DNA of 64,000 bases from Clostridia bacterium (GCA_017430135.1 JAFRNM010000019.1:1-64000), one strand, 5' to 3'. Positions 51,123-60,282 are shown, numbered from the stretch's first letter. Made by a program: numbers and translations. The notes: generated by a model from the sequence alone, not told the origin.

Positions 51123-52070
51123 CTATTTTAGTATTAAGAATAATATTAAACTTATTGCTAATTGCACTAATAATATTTTACTTGTAATTTTATATATTTT
51201 TTCAATTTTATTTCTTCTTTTTTCTGCATCCCAATATTTTCCTATGTGTACTTCAGAATGTTCTAAATAATCATTTATATCATCAGTATATCTTGATCTT
51301 CCTGTTGAAGAATCATAACCTGCATATTTTGCATCTGGAATTAAAGGTCTATATATTGACATTATATACCAATGACTAAATAAATTTCCAAACAATATTG
51401 CAATAAACCATTGTCCTAAAATCAATATAGCTTTATTATTTAAATAATCATGAATTACATTAGGTAAATTATTTTCATTTATTTTTAAAATAACAAATAC
51501 AATATATGATAATATTATTCCTACAGATATACAAAAGCTTTGCATTCTTAACTTTCTACTTTTTATTGTCTTATTATATCTTTCTTCATTATTTTCTAAT
51601 ATATCAGTTATTCCATAGTATAAATTATTAGCTTCACTTTCTTGATTTTGAGTATCAACTGAAATTACAGCATCAGAATATCTCAATTCCATTCCAGCAT
51701 CTCTAAAATCTACCTCTGCATTAATCCTACTATATTCATCGCCAGAGTTATTGTATCTGTTAGTTGTATAAAAAGATATTCTTAAATCTATTGAAATTCT
51801 TTTAATATATGATGGCTCATTTAAATTTGAGATAAACCAGTTGTAATTGCTTTCAGTCATTGTTTTTCCATTATGTAGTTCTATTGTATATCTTATCTCC
51901 GTACTAGCATTTCCGTATTCCCATACTTTTTGGTCATATTCTAAATTTCTATTTTTATTTTCATCTATTTGTATTCTTCTATCATAATCATCTTTATAAT
52001 TTTCTAAATAATTTGCAACATCTATTATTGATTTTACTGGTATTTGCTTATTTATAACTTTATTATCCAT
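51123..52070 (-). CDS. Membrane protein with N-terminal soluble domain
   Basis: A 315-residue protein. The first 170 residues are soluble (acidic, Tyr/Asn-rich). Then come membrane helices near 177-198, 212-235 and 298-314. It could be an immunity or receptor-type membrane protein for the neighbouring effectors. I do not recognise the family. Confidence 0.6.
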   Translation of the reverse strand: MDNKVINKQIPVKSIIDVANYLENYKDDYDRRIQIDENKNRNLEYDQKVWEYGNASTEIRYTIELHNGKTMTESNYNWFISNLNEPSYIKRISIDLRISFYTTNRYNNSGDEYSRINAEVDFRDAGMELRYSDAVISVDTQNQESEANNLYYGITDILENNEERYNKTIKSRKLRMQSFCISVGIILSYIVFVILKINENNLPNVIHDYLNNKAILILGQWFIAILFGNLFSHWYIMSIYRPLIPDAKYAGYDSSTGRSRYTDDINDYLEHSEVHIGKYWDAEKRRNKIEKIYKITSKILLVQLAISLILFLILK

Positions 52071-52107
52071 TTTTTACCACCTTTAACTTATATAATATTT
52101 TTTTACT

Positions 52108-52698
52108 TTAATTACACTCTTTCATCTCATACATATAGAAAAAATCTTCGTGCATTTTTCTAAATATTTCTTTGTCTTTAGCTTTTTCATAAACATATTT
52201 TGCTACCTCATACGCACTTAGAATCCTATTTTCTTCATTAGTAATTATTTCTATACAAGATTTATCTATTTCAATAGGTAAATTAACATCATACCCAGTT
52301 AATCCACCAACTTTAGCTTGTTTTAATTTTTCATCATCCAGTATTATCCTAAGATATACTTCTTCTTTTAGTTTTCTAATCATAGCCCTACAAGCAATAT
52401 CTTTACTAATACTATCTTTTGAATTAAAATCATCTATCTCTAAAAAATAATGTCTATACTCTTGAGGTATATCTATTATTCTTAATCCCATATAAAACTT
52501 ATATATAAATGAATTTATTATTCCCATAATACCTTTTCCACCTTTGGAAACTGATACATTCGCTCTATCTCCTACTAATTTACTTGCTACTCCAATTTTG
52601 GGTTTCAATCCTTCATTTAATATACTATTTATATTAGTTTTATTAGTAAAATGAAAATAATCATTATTAAAATCACAGTTATCTATATTTATAATCAT
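52108..52698 (-). CDS. DarT/Tpt1-like ADP-ribosyltransferase candidate
   Basis: A 196-residue protein whose start DYFHFTNKTNINSILNEGLK matches the H-x-T...N-x-x-S-I-x-x-x-G-L pattern of DarT and related NAD-dependent transferases. A glutamate expected near the C-terminal catalytic position could be in the KLKEEVYLRIIL or IEIITNEEN region. Such enzymes modify DNA, RNA or protein. No DarG-like macrodomain antitoxin is nearby. The protein has no signal peptide. Confidence 0.55.
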   Translation of the reverse strand: MIINIDNCDFNNDYFHFTNKTNINSILNEGLKPKIGVASKLVGDRANVSVSKGGKGIMGIINSFIYKFYMGLRIIDIPQEYRHYFLEIDDFNSKDSISKDIACRAMIRKLKEEVYLRIILDDEKLKQAKVGGLTGYDVNLPIEIDKSCIEIITNEENRILSAYEVAKYVYEKAKDKEIFRKMHEDFFYMYEMKECN

Positions 52699-52733
52699 AT
52701 ACTTTTTACCTCATCTACTTATCTATATAAGAT

Positions 52734-53195
52734 TTAATTATTTTTTAAAATTGATTTTATCTTATTTATAAACCTTTTAATAATATTTTCTTTATATTCC
52801 ACCATTGCAACATTTTCATTTAGTGTTTCAGTTTCTTGTATTGCATCTGACGTTCTATTTTTAAATAAATTATCTGGATTATATTGTTCTTTTAATTGTT
52901 CTTGATATTTCTTTTCATTCTCATTATATATTCTTTGCAATCTATTTTTTTCTTCTTCATCTTTACACCAATACTGAAGATTTAACATAGCAATTATTGC
53001 TAATGTTTCTTCCTTTAGATTTTGTTCTTTAATTGGAATGTTTTTATCTATATTTTTTACATAACTATTATCTTTTTCTTCTTTAAAGAAATCCCTTAAT
53101 TTTCTAGGTATTTCATTTCTTAAATTTTCACTTAATAAACTTAAAAATTCATCAACCTCAGAATATGCTTGTCTTGTTGTTATTGCTACCCCCAT
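52734..53195 (-). CDS. Tail-motif protein 4
   Basis: A 153-residue charged helical protein. QYNPDNLFKNRTSDA is in its middle, and VAMVEYKENIIKRFINKIKS is followed by ILKNN at the end. It lies directly after the large transglutaminase-like gene 53237. Both shared motifs match those of 28973 and 48109. Confidence 0.7.
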   Translation of the reverse strand: MGVAITTRQAYSEVDEFLSLLSENLRNEIPRKLRDFFKEEKDNSYVKNIDKNIPIKEQNLKEETLAIIAMLNLQYWCKDEEEKNRLQRIYNENEKKYQEQLKEQYNPDNLFKNRTSDAIQETETLNENVAMVEYKENIIKRFINKIKSILKNN

Positions 53196-53236
53196 TTTCC
53201 TTATCCCCTTTCTAGTATAAATAAGTTATTTAATTA

Positions 53237-55129
53237 TTATCTTCCATCATTATTATCATTTGTTTTTAGATTAGTTCTTGCCTTTTCATCTTGTGATTGT
53301 AATTTCCAAGAACTATAAGATATAGCAATATCTTCCCCTTTACTGTTTTTCCCAATCATTGACATTTCTCCGAAATCACTTAACTCATCTGGCTCTTTAT
53401 TTTCCATATTTTTAATTTTTTGATTATAAATTCTATTTAAAGAATCAATAATATAATATTTACCATTTTTTCTTACAACATTATAATTATGAGGTTCAAC
53501 TTTTCCATTCCAATCCAAATCTCCACCTACCAAATATGTTTCATATCCCAAAAAACTTAAAGCATTTTGAGTTAGCATCGCATGTTCTGTACATTTAGCT
53601 ATGTTTAGTCCTTTTATTCCACTTATATCAAAACTTTTAGCTCCTGTTAAGTCTGGATCTTCATGTTCTCTAGTCCATTCAAAATATTTTTTCATAACAT
53701 TAGAATTATTAAATATAAAATCTTTAAAACTTCCATCAAATATATTTAATCTTAAGCATTTCTGCCAATTTGATATAAAGAAACCTATATTTTTTCTTAC
53801 ATACTCTTTTGCTTTTTTTTCAATTTCTTCTTCTGTGTATTTTTCTACATAATTAGTATCTTTTTTTAAATTATTTATGTATGAATTTTCTAATTTTTTC
53901 ACAACCTCATCATCAAGATTTCTAAAATACCCTCTTATAATTTCACAAAATTGAGAAATTTTAATTCCGCCATTTTTTTGTTTTATTTCTTCCTTGTTAT
54001 TTCTTACATAATTAATAATTTCATCATATAAATCAGAAACATTATCAATTACATATTCATCAGCTCCCACCTTAGCATCTATTCCAATCCCCATATCCTT
54101 TGGTATAAATCCATCATGAAAAATAACTGCTGGTGTTTCAACGCCTGAATCATTTTTAATTTTATTAGTTGGCTTTCTTTTAGTCTTATATTCATTAGAA
54201 TTTAGATATTCTAATCTTCCTTCTATTATTTCTTCGTTGCTTTTTCCACTTTCTATTAAACTAATTAATCCCATTGGATTATCAAACTCAAATTCATTTT
54301 TACTTTTTGACTTTTCTTCTTTTTCCTTAATCACTTGTTTAATACTTCCTGCTTGTTCATTTATTGTACTTATTTTTGTAATTTCTTCTGTAGCATTAAT
54401 TCCACTTTGTAATAATAAATCTCCTGTTTCCATATCTTTTTTTATCTCCTTCAAATAATCTACCTCTTTAGTTTCTCCATTTTCAGTTTCATAAAATATA
54501 CTTGTTGAACGCAATACTTTATTATCAAATAATTTTTTTACTATATCATATTTTTGTTCTAATGAAATATCATAGTTTTCTAATATTCCTTTTTCTGAAT
54601 CATAAATATATATTGGTAAAATGTTTCCTGTTTGTAATTCATAATATTTTTGAGCCAATAAAATTCTAGATAATGGTATCTGTCCTATTGCTTTATTTGC
54701 AAATAATCCTACATAAGCATTTTCTCTCATATTAACATTAATTTCATTCATAACTTTTTCACGCTTACTTCTTATAATATCTGCTAATTCACTTAATGAA
54801 CCAATATTACTATCATTTGCTCTGAAATCACCATTTTTATCATTCCCACTACTACCACTATCTGTTTCAGAAATATGTTTTACTTCTGTTTCATCACTAT
54901 TAAGTAAAAAACCTATCGCTTTATAAGTTGGAATTGTTTCATTTGGCAATAATAATGTTGATGAAATACTTCCTAATCCTTCTCTTTTTGCTTCTTCATA
55001 TTCATTAGCCCATATCGAAAAATCATAAGAAAAATCATTTCTTTCGTAATTTCTATGTAATGAAGGATTATCCATTGCACGAGCTAATATCTTCCCTTGT
55101 TTAAAAAGATTTAAAACACTATCACTCAT
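53237..55129 (-). CDS. Transglutaminase-like effector candidate 3
   Basis: A 630-residue protein. A Cys-His-Asp series is visible near the C-terminal part: NIAKCTEHAMLTQNALSFLG, EPHNYNVVRK and YYIIDSLNR over residues 515-575. The first half contains EYEEAKREGLGSISSTLLL and a Ser/Gly linker. The protein ends NLKTNDNNDGR. It is the largest product of the island and has no signal peptide. Confidence 0.6.
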   Translation of the reverse strand: MSDSVLNLFKQGKILARAMDNPSLHRNYERNDFSYDFSIWANEYEEAKREGLGSISSTLLLPNETIPTYKAIGFLLNSDETEVKHISETDSGSSGNDKNGDFRANDSNIGSLSELADIIRSKREKVMNEINVNMRENAYVGLFANKAIGQIPLSRILLAQKYYELQTGNILPIYIYDSEKGILENYDISLEQKYDIVKKLFDNKVLRSTSIFYETENGETKEVDYLKEIKKDMETGDLLLQSGINATEEITKISTINEQAGSIKQVIKEKEEKSKSKNEFEFDNPMGLISLIESGKSNEEIIEGRLEYLNSNEYKTKRKPTNKIKNDSGVETPAVIFHDGFIPKDMGIGIDAKVGADEYVIDNVSDLYDEIINYVRNNKEEIKQKNGGIKISQFCEIIRGYFRNLDDEVVKKLENSYINNLKKDTNYVEKYTEEEIEKKAKEYVRKNIGFFISNWQKCLRLNIFDGSFKDFIFNNSNVMKKYFEWTREHEDPDLTGAKSFDISGIKGLNIAKCTEHAMLTQNALSFLGYETYLVGGDLDWNGKVEPHNYNVVRKNGKYYIIDSLNRIYNQKIKNMENKEPDELSDFGEMSMIGKNSKGEDIAISYSSWKLQSQDEKARTNLKTNDNNDGR

Positions 55130-55178
55130 TAACTAACCTCTTTTATCTATTTACTCCATTATTTTCTATACTTTGTTG

Positions 55179-56792
55179 TTATTCTTTTTGTCTTCTTTTT
55201 ATATTTTGTAATTCTTCGTTTATTTTCTCTGTTCTTGTATTATCCTCTGTTGCTTCAATTGCACTATCTAATATAGATTGTTGTTTCTGTTCTACAATAT
55301 CTAATTTATATTTTTCTCCAAATTTTTTGGGTTTTGTTTTTATTCCTCTCTGAATATAAGAAATACTAGCTAGTGCTAATTCTTCTTTACTATCATAACC
55401 AGCATTTAAATGATATCTGTCAATTAAACTATCAACTATGTATTCATCAGAATTATTGGTCTTTTGTTTTATTTTTTTTAATGCAGTTCTAGCTAAAACC
55501 TTTTGTTTTTCAAATGGTGTATTATCTCTTAAACTTGCTCTACTTGGCTGACCTTGTGTCTTTTCAATTTCAGCTACACTTAACATTTCTTGAACCTTTG
55601 GTGATTGTTGCATTTGTTCTAGCAATTCCTTAATTTCTGGTGATGCACAAAATTCAGACACATATCTTCGTTTTCCAATAGTTATATTGTTAGCTGCATT
55701 TAACAATCTGAACATTCTATCTATATTATTTTGTGAAAAATCAATTTCTTCAGGTTGAATACCACCAAAAAAAATATTATTAATTTTTCCTGTCCTTAAT
55801 AGATTTAAATATTCTACAACAAGTTCTATATCGCTTTCTTCTCTATCAACCCTTTTATTATATTGAGCATCTGATTCAAGTTGTTTATAACTTTCAACAA
55901 ATTTAAGTACAAAATCTTGAACATTTTCTTCCTGCTGTATTTGTTGTTTATCTTCATTTATATTGCTTATCTTATCAACTATAAGAAAAGGATTTAATTG
56001 GCTAGAAAATTTTTCATCCTGAATTTCATTAACTATAGTATCGTAAATTTCTGGTTTTTCTTTGGATTTCAATTTAATAAGTTTCGCAACAGATTTATTT
56101 AAATTGGATTTATAATTCTCTAATAGTTGTATTTCTTCCGTACTTAACATATTTCTTTCTTTTTTTCTCTCCAATAAATAAATATTACTCATATCCTTAT
56201 TAAAATCTTCAAACTTGTACTCAGAAAATGAATTAAAATCCATTTCAAAATTTGTATTATTTCCTAAAAACTGATCTGCAAGTTTGTCTTCACCAAATAC
56301 TACCTTAATAGCTCTCATAATATTTTTAACATAATACAAATAATCTACATTTTCTGGAAGACGTCTTCCTTCAGCATCCTCTGCAAACATTTGAGTACAT
56401 GCTTCTAATACTCCATTATATTTATTAGTATCACTACCACCTTTAGCAGAATGTCCAAAAATCACCTGTTCTCCATCTCTTACCAAACTTACACCATGCA
56501 AACATTCATGAGTAATTTGAAATGTTGCAATTTTAGGATTTTCTTGAATAAATTTTTCATCTACATATACTTCTCCCTTTGTTGGAAAATTAACTAATCT
56601 TGACCCTTTAATTTCTCTCACAGGAGCATAATATAAAGCTTGTCCTCTTTGTATATTTTTCAATAAATTTGTTTTATCTATATTTTTTATGCTATTAAAA
56701 TAACTCCATATTTTTAATAAACTTCTTTCAGCAATATCTCTTTCAGCTTTTTTTCGTTGTTCGCTTAATTGTTTATATACATTATTAGCCAT
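55179..56792 (-). CDS. Gluzincin-like metalloprotease effector candidate 3
   Basis: A 537-residue protein. The zinc motif FQITHECLHGVSLVR is near residue 92, and GVLEACTQMFAEDAEG about 40 residues later provides a candidate third ligand. It has the same order and spacing as the 41251 protein. Long charged helices fill the second half. The start is at 56792 with a weak GGAG upstream. It is the first large gene of the island operon. Confidence 0.63.
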   Translation of the reverse strand: MANNVYKQLSEQRKKAERDIAERSLLKIWSYFNSIKNIDKTNLLKNIQRGQALYYAPVREIKGSRLVNFPTKGEVYVDEKFIQENPKIATFQITHECLHGVSLVRDGEQVIFGHSAKGGSDTNKYNGVLEACTQMFAEDAEGRRLPENVDYLYYVKNIMRAIKVVFGEDKLADQFLGNNTNFEMDFNSFSEYKFEDFNKDMSNIYLLERKKERNMLSTEEIQLLENYKSNLNKSVAKLIKLKSKEKPEIYDTIVNEIQDEKFSSQLNPFLIVDKISNINEDKQQIQQEENVQDFVLKFVESYKQLESDAQYNKRVDREESDIELVVEYLNLLRTGKINNIFFGGIQPEEIDFSQNNIDRMFRLLNAANNITIGKRRYVSEFCASPEIKELLEQMQQSPKVQEMLSVAEIEKTQGQPSRASLRDNTPFEKQKVLARTALKKIKQKTNNSDEYIVDSLIDRYHLNAGYDSKEELALASISYIQRGIKTKPKKFGEKYKLDIVEQKQQSILDSAIEATEDNTRTEKINEELQNIKRRQKE

Positions 56793-56801
56793 TTATCAAA
56801 T

Positions 56802-56930
56802 TCATCTCCTACAAAATAAAAATTTAATCTTATTACATACTTTTTCGAAAAATCCCTCTTTATACTCTACCATAGCAACTTTATTAGTAGTTACTTGTTT
56901 GTTCTTTTTATCAAAATCTAATATCTCCAT
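56802..56930 (-). CDS. Short tail-motif peptide (possibly truncated)
   Basis: A 42-residue peptide that is almost only the shared tail: VAMVEYKEGFFEKVCNKIKF followed by LFCRR. The ribosome binding site is weak. It ends just before the metalloprotease gene. It may be a truncated relative of the 140-150 residue tail proteins, or a free signal peptide. Its first codon is the start of the whole island, so the island promoter should lie just upstream (56931-57000). Confidence 0.5.
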   Translation of the reverse strand: MEILDFDKKNKQVTTNKVAMVEYKEGFFEKVCNKIKFLFCRR

Positions 56931-57016
56931 TTATACCATTTAATTTTACCATACATATCAAATTTTGTATCAAAATATCAAAAACTTAATATAAATGTAA
57001 TATTTTTGTAACATTA

Positions 57017-57046
57017 TAAAAACCAGGAAGACTTGCCTCCTGGTTT
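57017..57046 (-). terminator. Intrinsic terminator after the 57054 gene
   Basis: On the minus strand AAACCAGGA pairs with TCCTGGTTT, and TTATAATG follows. It ends transcription from 57239 before the effector island begins. Confidence 0.8.
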
Positions 57047-57053
57047 CCAAAGA

Positions 57054-57239
57054 TTAATACTTTTGTGCTTTTTGGATAATTTCATTAAAATCATCCGTTT
57101 TACATATGTATTTTAATCTTTTAGATGATAAAATGTCATAACTTTTGCAAACAATATCATAGCCTTTTTCTGACTTAATATCTAAAATCTTTATCATTTG
57201 CATTGAATCAGAAAATTTACAGAGCATTTTCATCACCAT
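57054..57239 (-). CDS. Small hypothetical protein
   Basis: A 61-residue soluble protein with several Cys residues and KYICKTDDFNEIIQKAQKY at the end. It has a weak binding site (GGTGATG). A TATAAT element lies about 10 bp upstream of the start. It is single, with its own terminator. The function is unknown and the call is moderate. Confidence 0.5.
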   Translation of the reverse strand: MVMKMLCKFSDSMQMIKILDIKSEKGYDIVCKSYDILSSKRLKYICKTDDFNEIIQKAQKY

Positions 57240-57326
57240 GTCGAATTATATACATAAATGTCTGCAAAGTTTGTCGAATTTTGTAAAAATATATAAATAA
57301 TTTACAAAATGTGATAAAAATATTTT

Positions 57327-57713
57327 TTATAAAAATTTTAGTTGTTCAATTTTGTTTTCTATCTCGTCTCCTTCAAGGTTTTTAGGAATTATACTATACT
57401 TTTTTAAATAAAAATATAAATACATTATTCCTCTTTTAGTCCATTTGGGATTATCTTTAAATGTTAAAACTTCGCCATTTTGCTTTATATAATTTCTACT
57501 TTCTGTCTCCTGAAGATTTTTTCCTCTAAATCCCTTTTTTAAGAAAAATCTTATTTTGCCATTACATTTCTTTTTATAAATTACATTAGTTTCTTGTAAT
57601 ACCATATTAAATTTTATAGAACTCATTCCATATATTTTTGCAAGTTCTGAAGTAGTTAAATTTTTATTTTTCTTTTCTATAAATTCTATATATTTTTCAT
57701 CTGTTATAGGCAT
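57327..57713 (-). CDS. KilA-C/ANT-type phage antirepressor domain protein
   Basis: A 128-residue protein that matches the KilAC domain layout: TTSELAKIYGMSSIKFNMVL, ETNVIYKKKCNGKIRFFLKK, then NPKWTKRGIMYLYFYLKK near the end. These domains occur at the C-terminus of phage antirepressors; here the N-terminal BRO/Rha part is missing, so it stands alone. The start at 57713 has GGGAG 8 bp upstream. It could relieve the repressor at 62910. Confidence 0.7.
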   Translation of the reverse strand: MPITDEKYIEFIEKKNKNLTTSELAKIYGMSSIKFNMVLQETNVIYKKKCNGKIRFFLKKGFRGKNLQETESRNYIKQNGEVLTFKDNPKWTKRGIMYLYFYLKKYSIIPKNLEGDEIENKIEQLKFL

Positions 57714-57717
57714 ATCA

Positions 57718-57942
57718 TCAACTCCCATTGTAAATTACTAATTCTTTTTTGTATTTACATTTTTTCTTGTTACACCTTTTCTCTTTTATATCTTTAGGTT
57801 CTAAATAACATCTATGTAAATTGCAATAAGCTACAGCTTTACTTAAATCTCTTAATCTGCCGTATAAAAATAATTCTTTATTTTTGACATTTTTAGAACC
57901 TTTTCTTATTGTTTTTTTAGATTTTATTTTTTCATTATCCAT
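57718..57942 (-). CDS. Small basic Cys-rich protein (zinc-binding candidate)
   Basis: A 74-residue very basic protein with CNLHRC and CNKKKC pairs about 18 residues apart, which could hold one zinc ion. The start at 57942 is chosen because GAGGTG lies 10 bp upstream. It is directly before the KilAC gene. Similar proteins of about this size with AVAYCNLHRCYL occur in Gram-positive mobile elements; their role is unknown. Confidence 0.68.
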   Translation of the reverse strand: MDNEKIKSKKTIRKGSKNVKNKELFLYGRLRDLSKAVAYCNLHRCYLEPKDIKEKRCNKKKCKYKKELVIYNGS

Positions 57943-58107
57943 GTCTTTAGTACACCTCATTTCTGTCAATGTCCTTATTATCTTTATAAACATTTTTCTC
58001 TTAGATGTTTTATTGTACTAAATCATATACATCAAATTTCAAAAATTTGCCCTTAATTTTCAATTTTTATGATTTAATTGATAAATTATAGTTCTATTAA
58101 AAATTTT

Positions 58108-58389
58108 TCATTTTAAGGCTTCATAGTTAGAATAAAATTCTTCCCATGTTTTTTTACCAGAATCATTTAAAAATCTCATAGCAACCTTATTATTATTAAC
58201 AATCCTATGCAATTCATTTAAACTAAAACTCTTACACAGCAAGAGTGTATTTTTTATCTCATTACAAAATGATTGATATGTATAATCTTGAAGAATCTTT
58301 TCTATTTCAATTATTTCAAGTTCTTTTAATTTTTTATCAAAATAGACTTCAATACACTCTATAATTTTTATTAGATCCTTATTGTTCAT
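58108..58389 (-). CDS. Hypothetical helical protein
   Basis: A 93-residue helical protein of unknown family (FDKKLKELEIIEIEKILQDY). Its start overlaps the end of the DnaD-like gene by 11 bp, so the two are translationally coupled. It may be a replication helper. Confidence 0.65.
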   Translation of the reverse strand: MNNKDLIKIIECIEVYFDKKLKELEIIEIEKILQDYTYQSFCNEIKNTLLLCKSFSLNELHRIVNNNKVAMRFLNDSGKKTWEEFYSNYEALK

Positions 58390-59419
58390 TTATTTTTCCC
58401 TCTCTAATTAGTTTTTTTACTCTATCTTCAGCACTTAGTGTTTTAGCCTCGTTGTAATGTGCTAAAGAATATTCTTTTGCTTCTTCTAGGGTTTTAATTC
58501 TATGTCTTTTCCAATTATTCAAAATAGCTTTAAAATAAATACATTTTCTTACACCACTAGCAACAGTAATATCTATTGCATACATAAGGACAGCTTTATC
58601 ATAAATTGCTAAAAAGTTATTTATAACCTTTCTACTTTCATCAGTTATCATAGTAATATTAGATTCATAGTATTCTGACACAACTTTATAATCATTTTTC
58701 CAATTTTTTTTTACTTCTTCTTGTTCCTGCTTCGAAGAACATATACTATCCTTATCTATACTAATCTTATCTATACTAATCTTATCTATACTATACTGGG
58801 TTGCAAATTGGTCGCAAATTGGTTGCAAGTTGGTTGCGACTTGGTTGTCATTTTCTAAATCACTTGAAGTGCAAGGCTTTTGAGGATTATCTAATTTGTT
58901 AATTCCATCAGATTTTTCAGTTTTTTTTTGAATATTGGTTGTCATTTGGTCGCAATTTGGTTGCAAATTGGATGTCGTTTGGTTGCCACTTGGTTGCAAA
59001 TTGGTCGCAAACTGGTTGCTATTTGGTTGCAATTCGGATGTCATTTGGTTGTCATTTGGTTGCAAATTGGTTGTCATCTTTAACTTATAAATACCATATT
59101 CATCAATTTCTAATTTCTTTTTTTCTGGCAAATACATTGTTTCTTTATATCTATCTGCTCTTATTACATTATTTATTTTCCAATGTTTAATCACTATAAG
59201 TCCATTATCAAATTGAATTATAAAGCCTTTTTCTATTAAAGTATTTAAATCTTCCTCAGTACAACCTATTAATTTTATTATTGTTTTAGCATTATTAATA
59301 AATCCTGCATCATCTGCCTTCATTCCAAAATGAAAATACAAACATTGACTACTTAAAGGCATATCTTGAAAAATATCAGTATCAACAACATCTAAGCTAA
59401 ACATTCGTCTTCTTGCCAT
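58379..59419 (-). CDS. DnaD-like replication initiation protein with repetitive linker
   Basis: A 346-residue protein. The N-terminus (RRRMFSLDVVDTDIFQDMPL then SSQCLYFHFGMKADDAGF) is the phage replisome-organiser/DnaD-like winged helix. Residues 117-165 are repeats of an 11-residue unit around LQPNDNQ and LQPNSNQ, and a later stretch repeats ISIDK. The C-terminal helical part (YFKAILNNWKRHRIKTLEEA) matches the DnaB_2/DnaD C-terminal domain. It should load helicase at an element origin, allowing replication of the excised circle. Confidence 0.8.
   Translation of the reverse strand: MARRRMFSLDVVDTDIFQDMPLSSQCLYFHFGMKADDAGFINNAKTIIKLIGCTEEDLNTLIEKGFIIQFDNGLIVIKHWKINNVIRADRYKETMYLPEKKKLEIDEYGIYKLKMTTNLQPNDNQMTSELQPNSNQFATNLQPSGNQTTSNLQPNCDQMTTNIQKKTEKSDGINKLDNPQKPCTSSDLENDNQVATNLQPICDQFATQYSIDKISIDKISIDKDSICSSKQEQEEVKKNWKNDYKVVSEYYESNITMITDESRKVINNFLAIYDKAVLMYAIDITVASGVRKCIYFKAILNNWKRHRIKTLEEAKEYSLAHYNEAKTLSAEDRVKKLIREGKINEQ
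58745..59078. repeat. Tandem-repeat tracts in the DnaD-like linker
   Basis: A 33-bp period tract (58938-59078, GGTTGCAAATTGGTTGTC-like units) and a second block (58797-58852) encode the Leu-Gln-Pro linker. A 15-bp repeat (58745-58797, CTTATCTATACTAAT-like) encodes the ISIDK repeat. Unit number is likely variable by slippage. Confidence 0.8.
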
Positions 59420-59458
59420 TTTAAAGTTCCTCTCTTTCGTAATTTTTATATTTAGCTT

Positions 59459-59671
59459 TTATTGTTTTTTACATTTCTTGTGCTTTTGTTTTTGTTTCCT
59501 TTTATGTTCTTTCTCCTCTTGCATTTTTCTTATATATTCTCTTTGTTCTTCATCTTGAAGTTCTTTGTACCATTCTGGTTCATTCATTTTTACACTAACA
59601 AGAATCACATATATAAGAGATACTGCAATCATTGAAATAATAAATAAAATGATTAATATAACACCTAGCAT
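59459..59671 (-). CDS. Small bitopic membrane protein with basic tail
   Basis: A 70-residue protein with one membrane helix (VILIILFIISMIAVSLIYVILV) and a very basic cytoplasmic tail (KEHKRKQKQKHKKCKKQ). Its ATG overlaps the stop of the 59665 gene. Function unknown. Confidence 0.65.
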   Translation of the reverse strand: MLGVILIILFIISMIAVSLIYVILVSVKMNEPEWYKELQDEEQREYIRKMQEEKEHKRKQKQKHKKCKKQ

Positions 59672-60279
59672 TCTTGTTCCTTCTCCTTATTCTTATATTT
59701 TTGCGATTTTTTCTCCTCTTGTTTTTTCTTAAATTCTTGGTTTTGTAAAATATTAGCTAATCCACTTCTGGTTATTGAATAATAATTATTATCTTTTATA
59801 TATCTTCTTGTTTCTTTATCTATTTCTGTATTTGTTACTATTACAGTTCCTTTTATATATAAACTACATTTATAAATTTTGCTTAAAATTTTAATATTAC
59901 ATTTTGGTAAAAATACAACTCTGTATTTATTATCATTTCTAACTATTACTAAATTTGAACTTGTTTCATATACATTGTATTCTAAATTTTCGTAATATTC
60001 TTTTACCATTTTTTTTATTTCTTCCATTGTCATTTTATCTACTCTATTAGCATAATCTTCTATAAAGAAGCTATTTTTAATTTTGGTTTTAAATAAATAA
60101 GTTGCAAGTATTAGTACCATAAACAATAAAGCTAATAAAGTAATCATTATAAAGTTAAATTTAAAGCAAATACAAATACAGATAAAAACTATAAGATATA
60201 TGTATATAAAGAAATCTAAGTGATATTTAGGTAATTCTCCTAAATTCTTAAAATACTTATTCTTAATTCTTTTAAACAT
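59665..60279 (-). CDS. Membrane protein with restriction-endonuclease-like cytoplasmic domain
   Basis: A 204-residue protein with two membrane helices (residues 24-42 and 46-66) followed by a soluble domain. KMTMEEIKKMVKEYYENLEY, VIVRNDNKYRVVF and GTVIVTNTEIDKETRRYIKD resemble Mrr-type endonuclease-like membrane proteins of mobile elements. Catalytic Asp/Gln-Lys residues are not clear, so it may be inactive. The C-terminus is basic. Confidence 0.5.
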   Translation of the reverse strand: MFKRIKNKYFKNLGELPKYHLDFFIYIYLIVFICICICFKFNFIMITLLALLFMVLILATYLFKTKIKNSFFIEDYANRVDKMTMEEIKKMVKEYYENLEYNVYETSSNLVIVRNDNKYRVVFLPKCNIKILSKIYKCSLYIKGTVIVTNTEIDKETRRYIKDNNYYSITRSGLANILQNQEFKKKQEEKKSQKYKNKEKEQEC

Positions 60280-60282
60280 AAC

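Noticed and set aside
58745..59078. Possible CRISPR array
   Set aside because: The short direct repeats have no unique spacers, are in frame and encode a regular protein linker of the DnaD-like gene.
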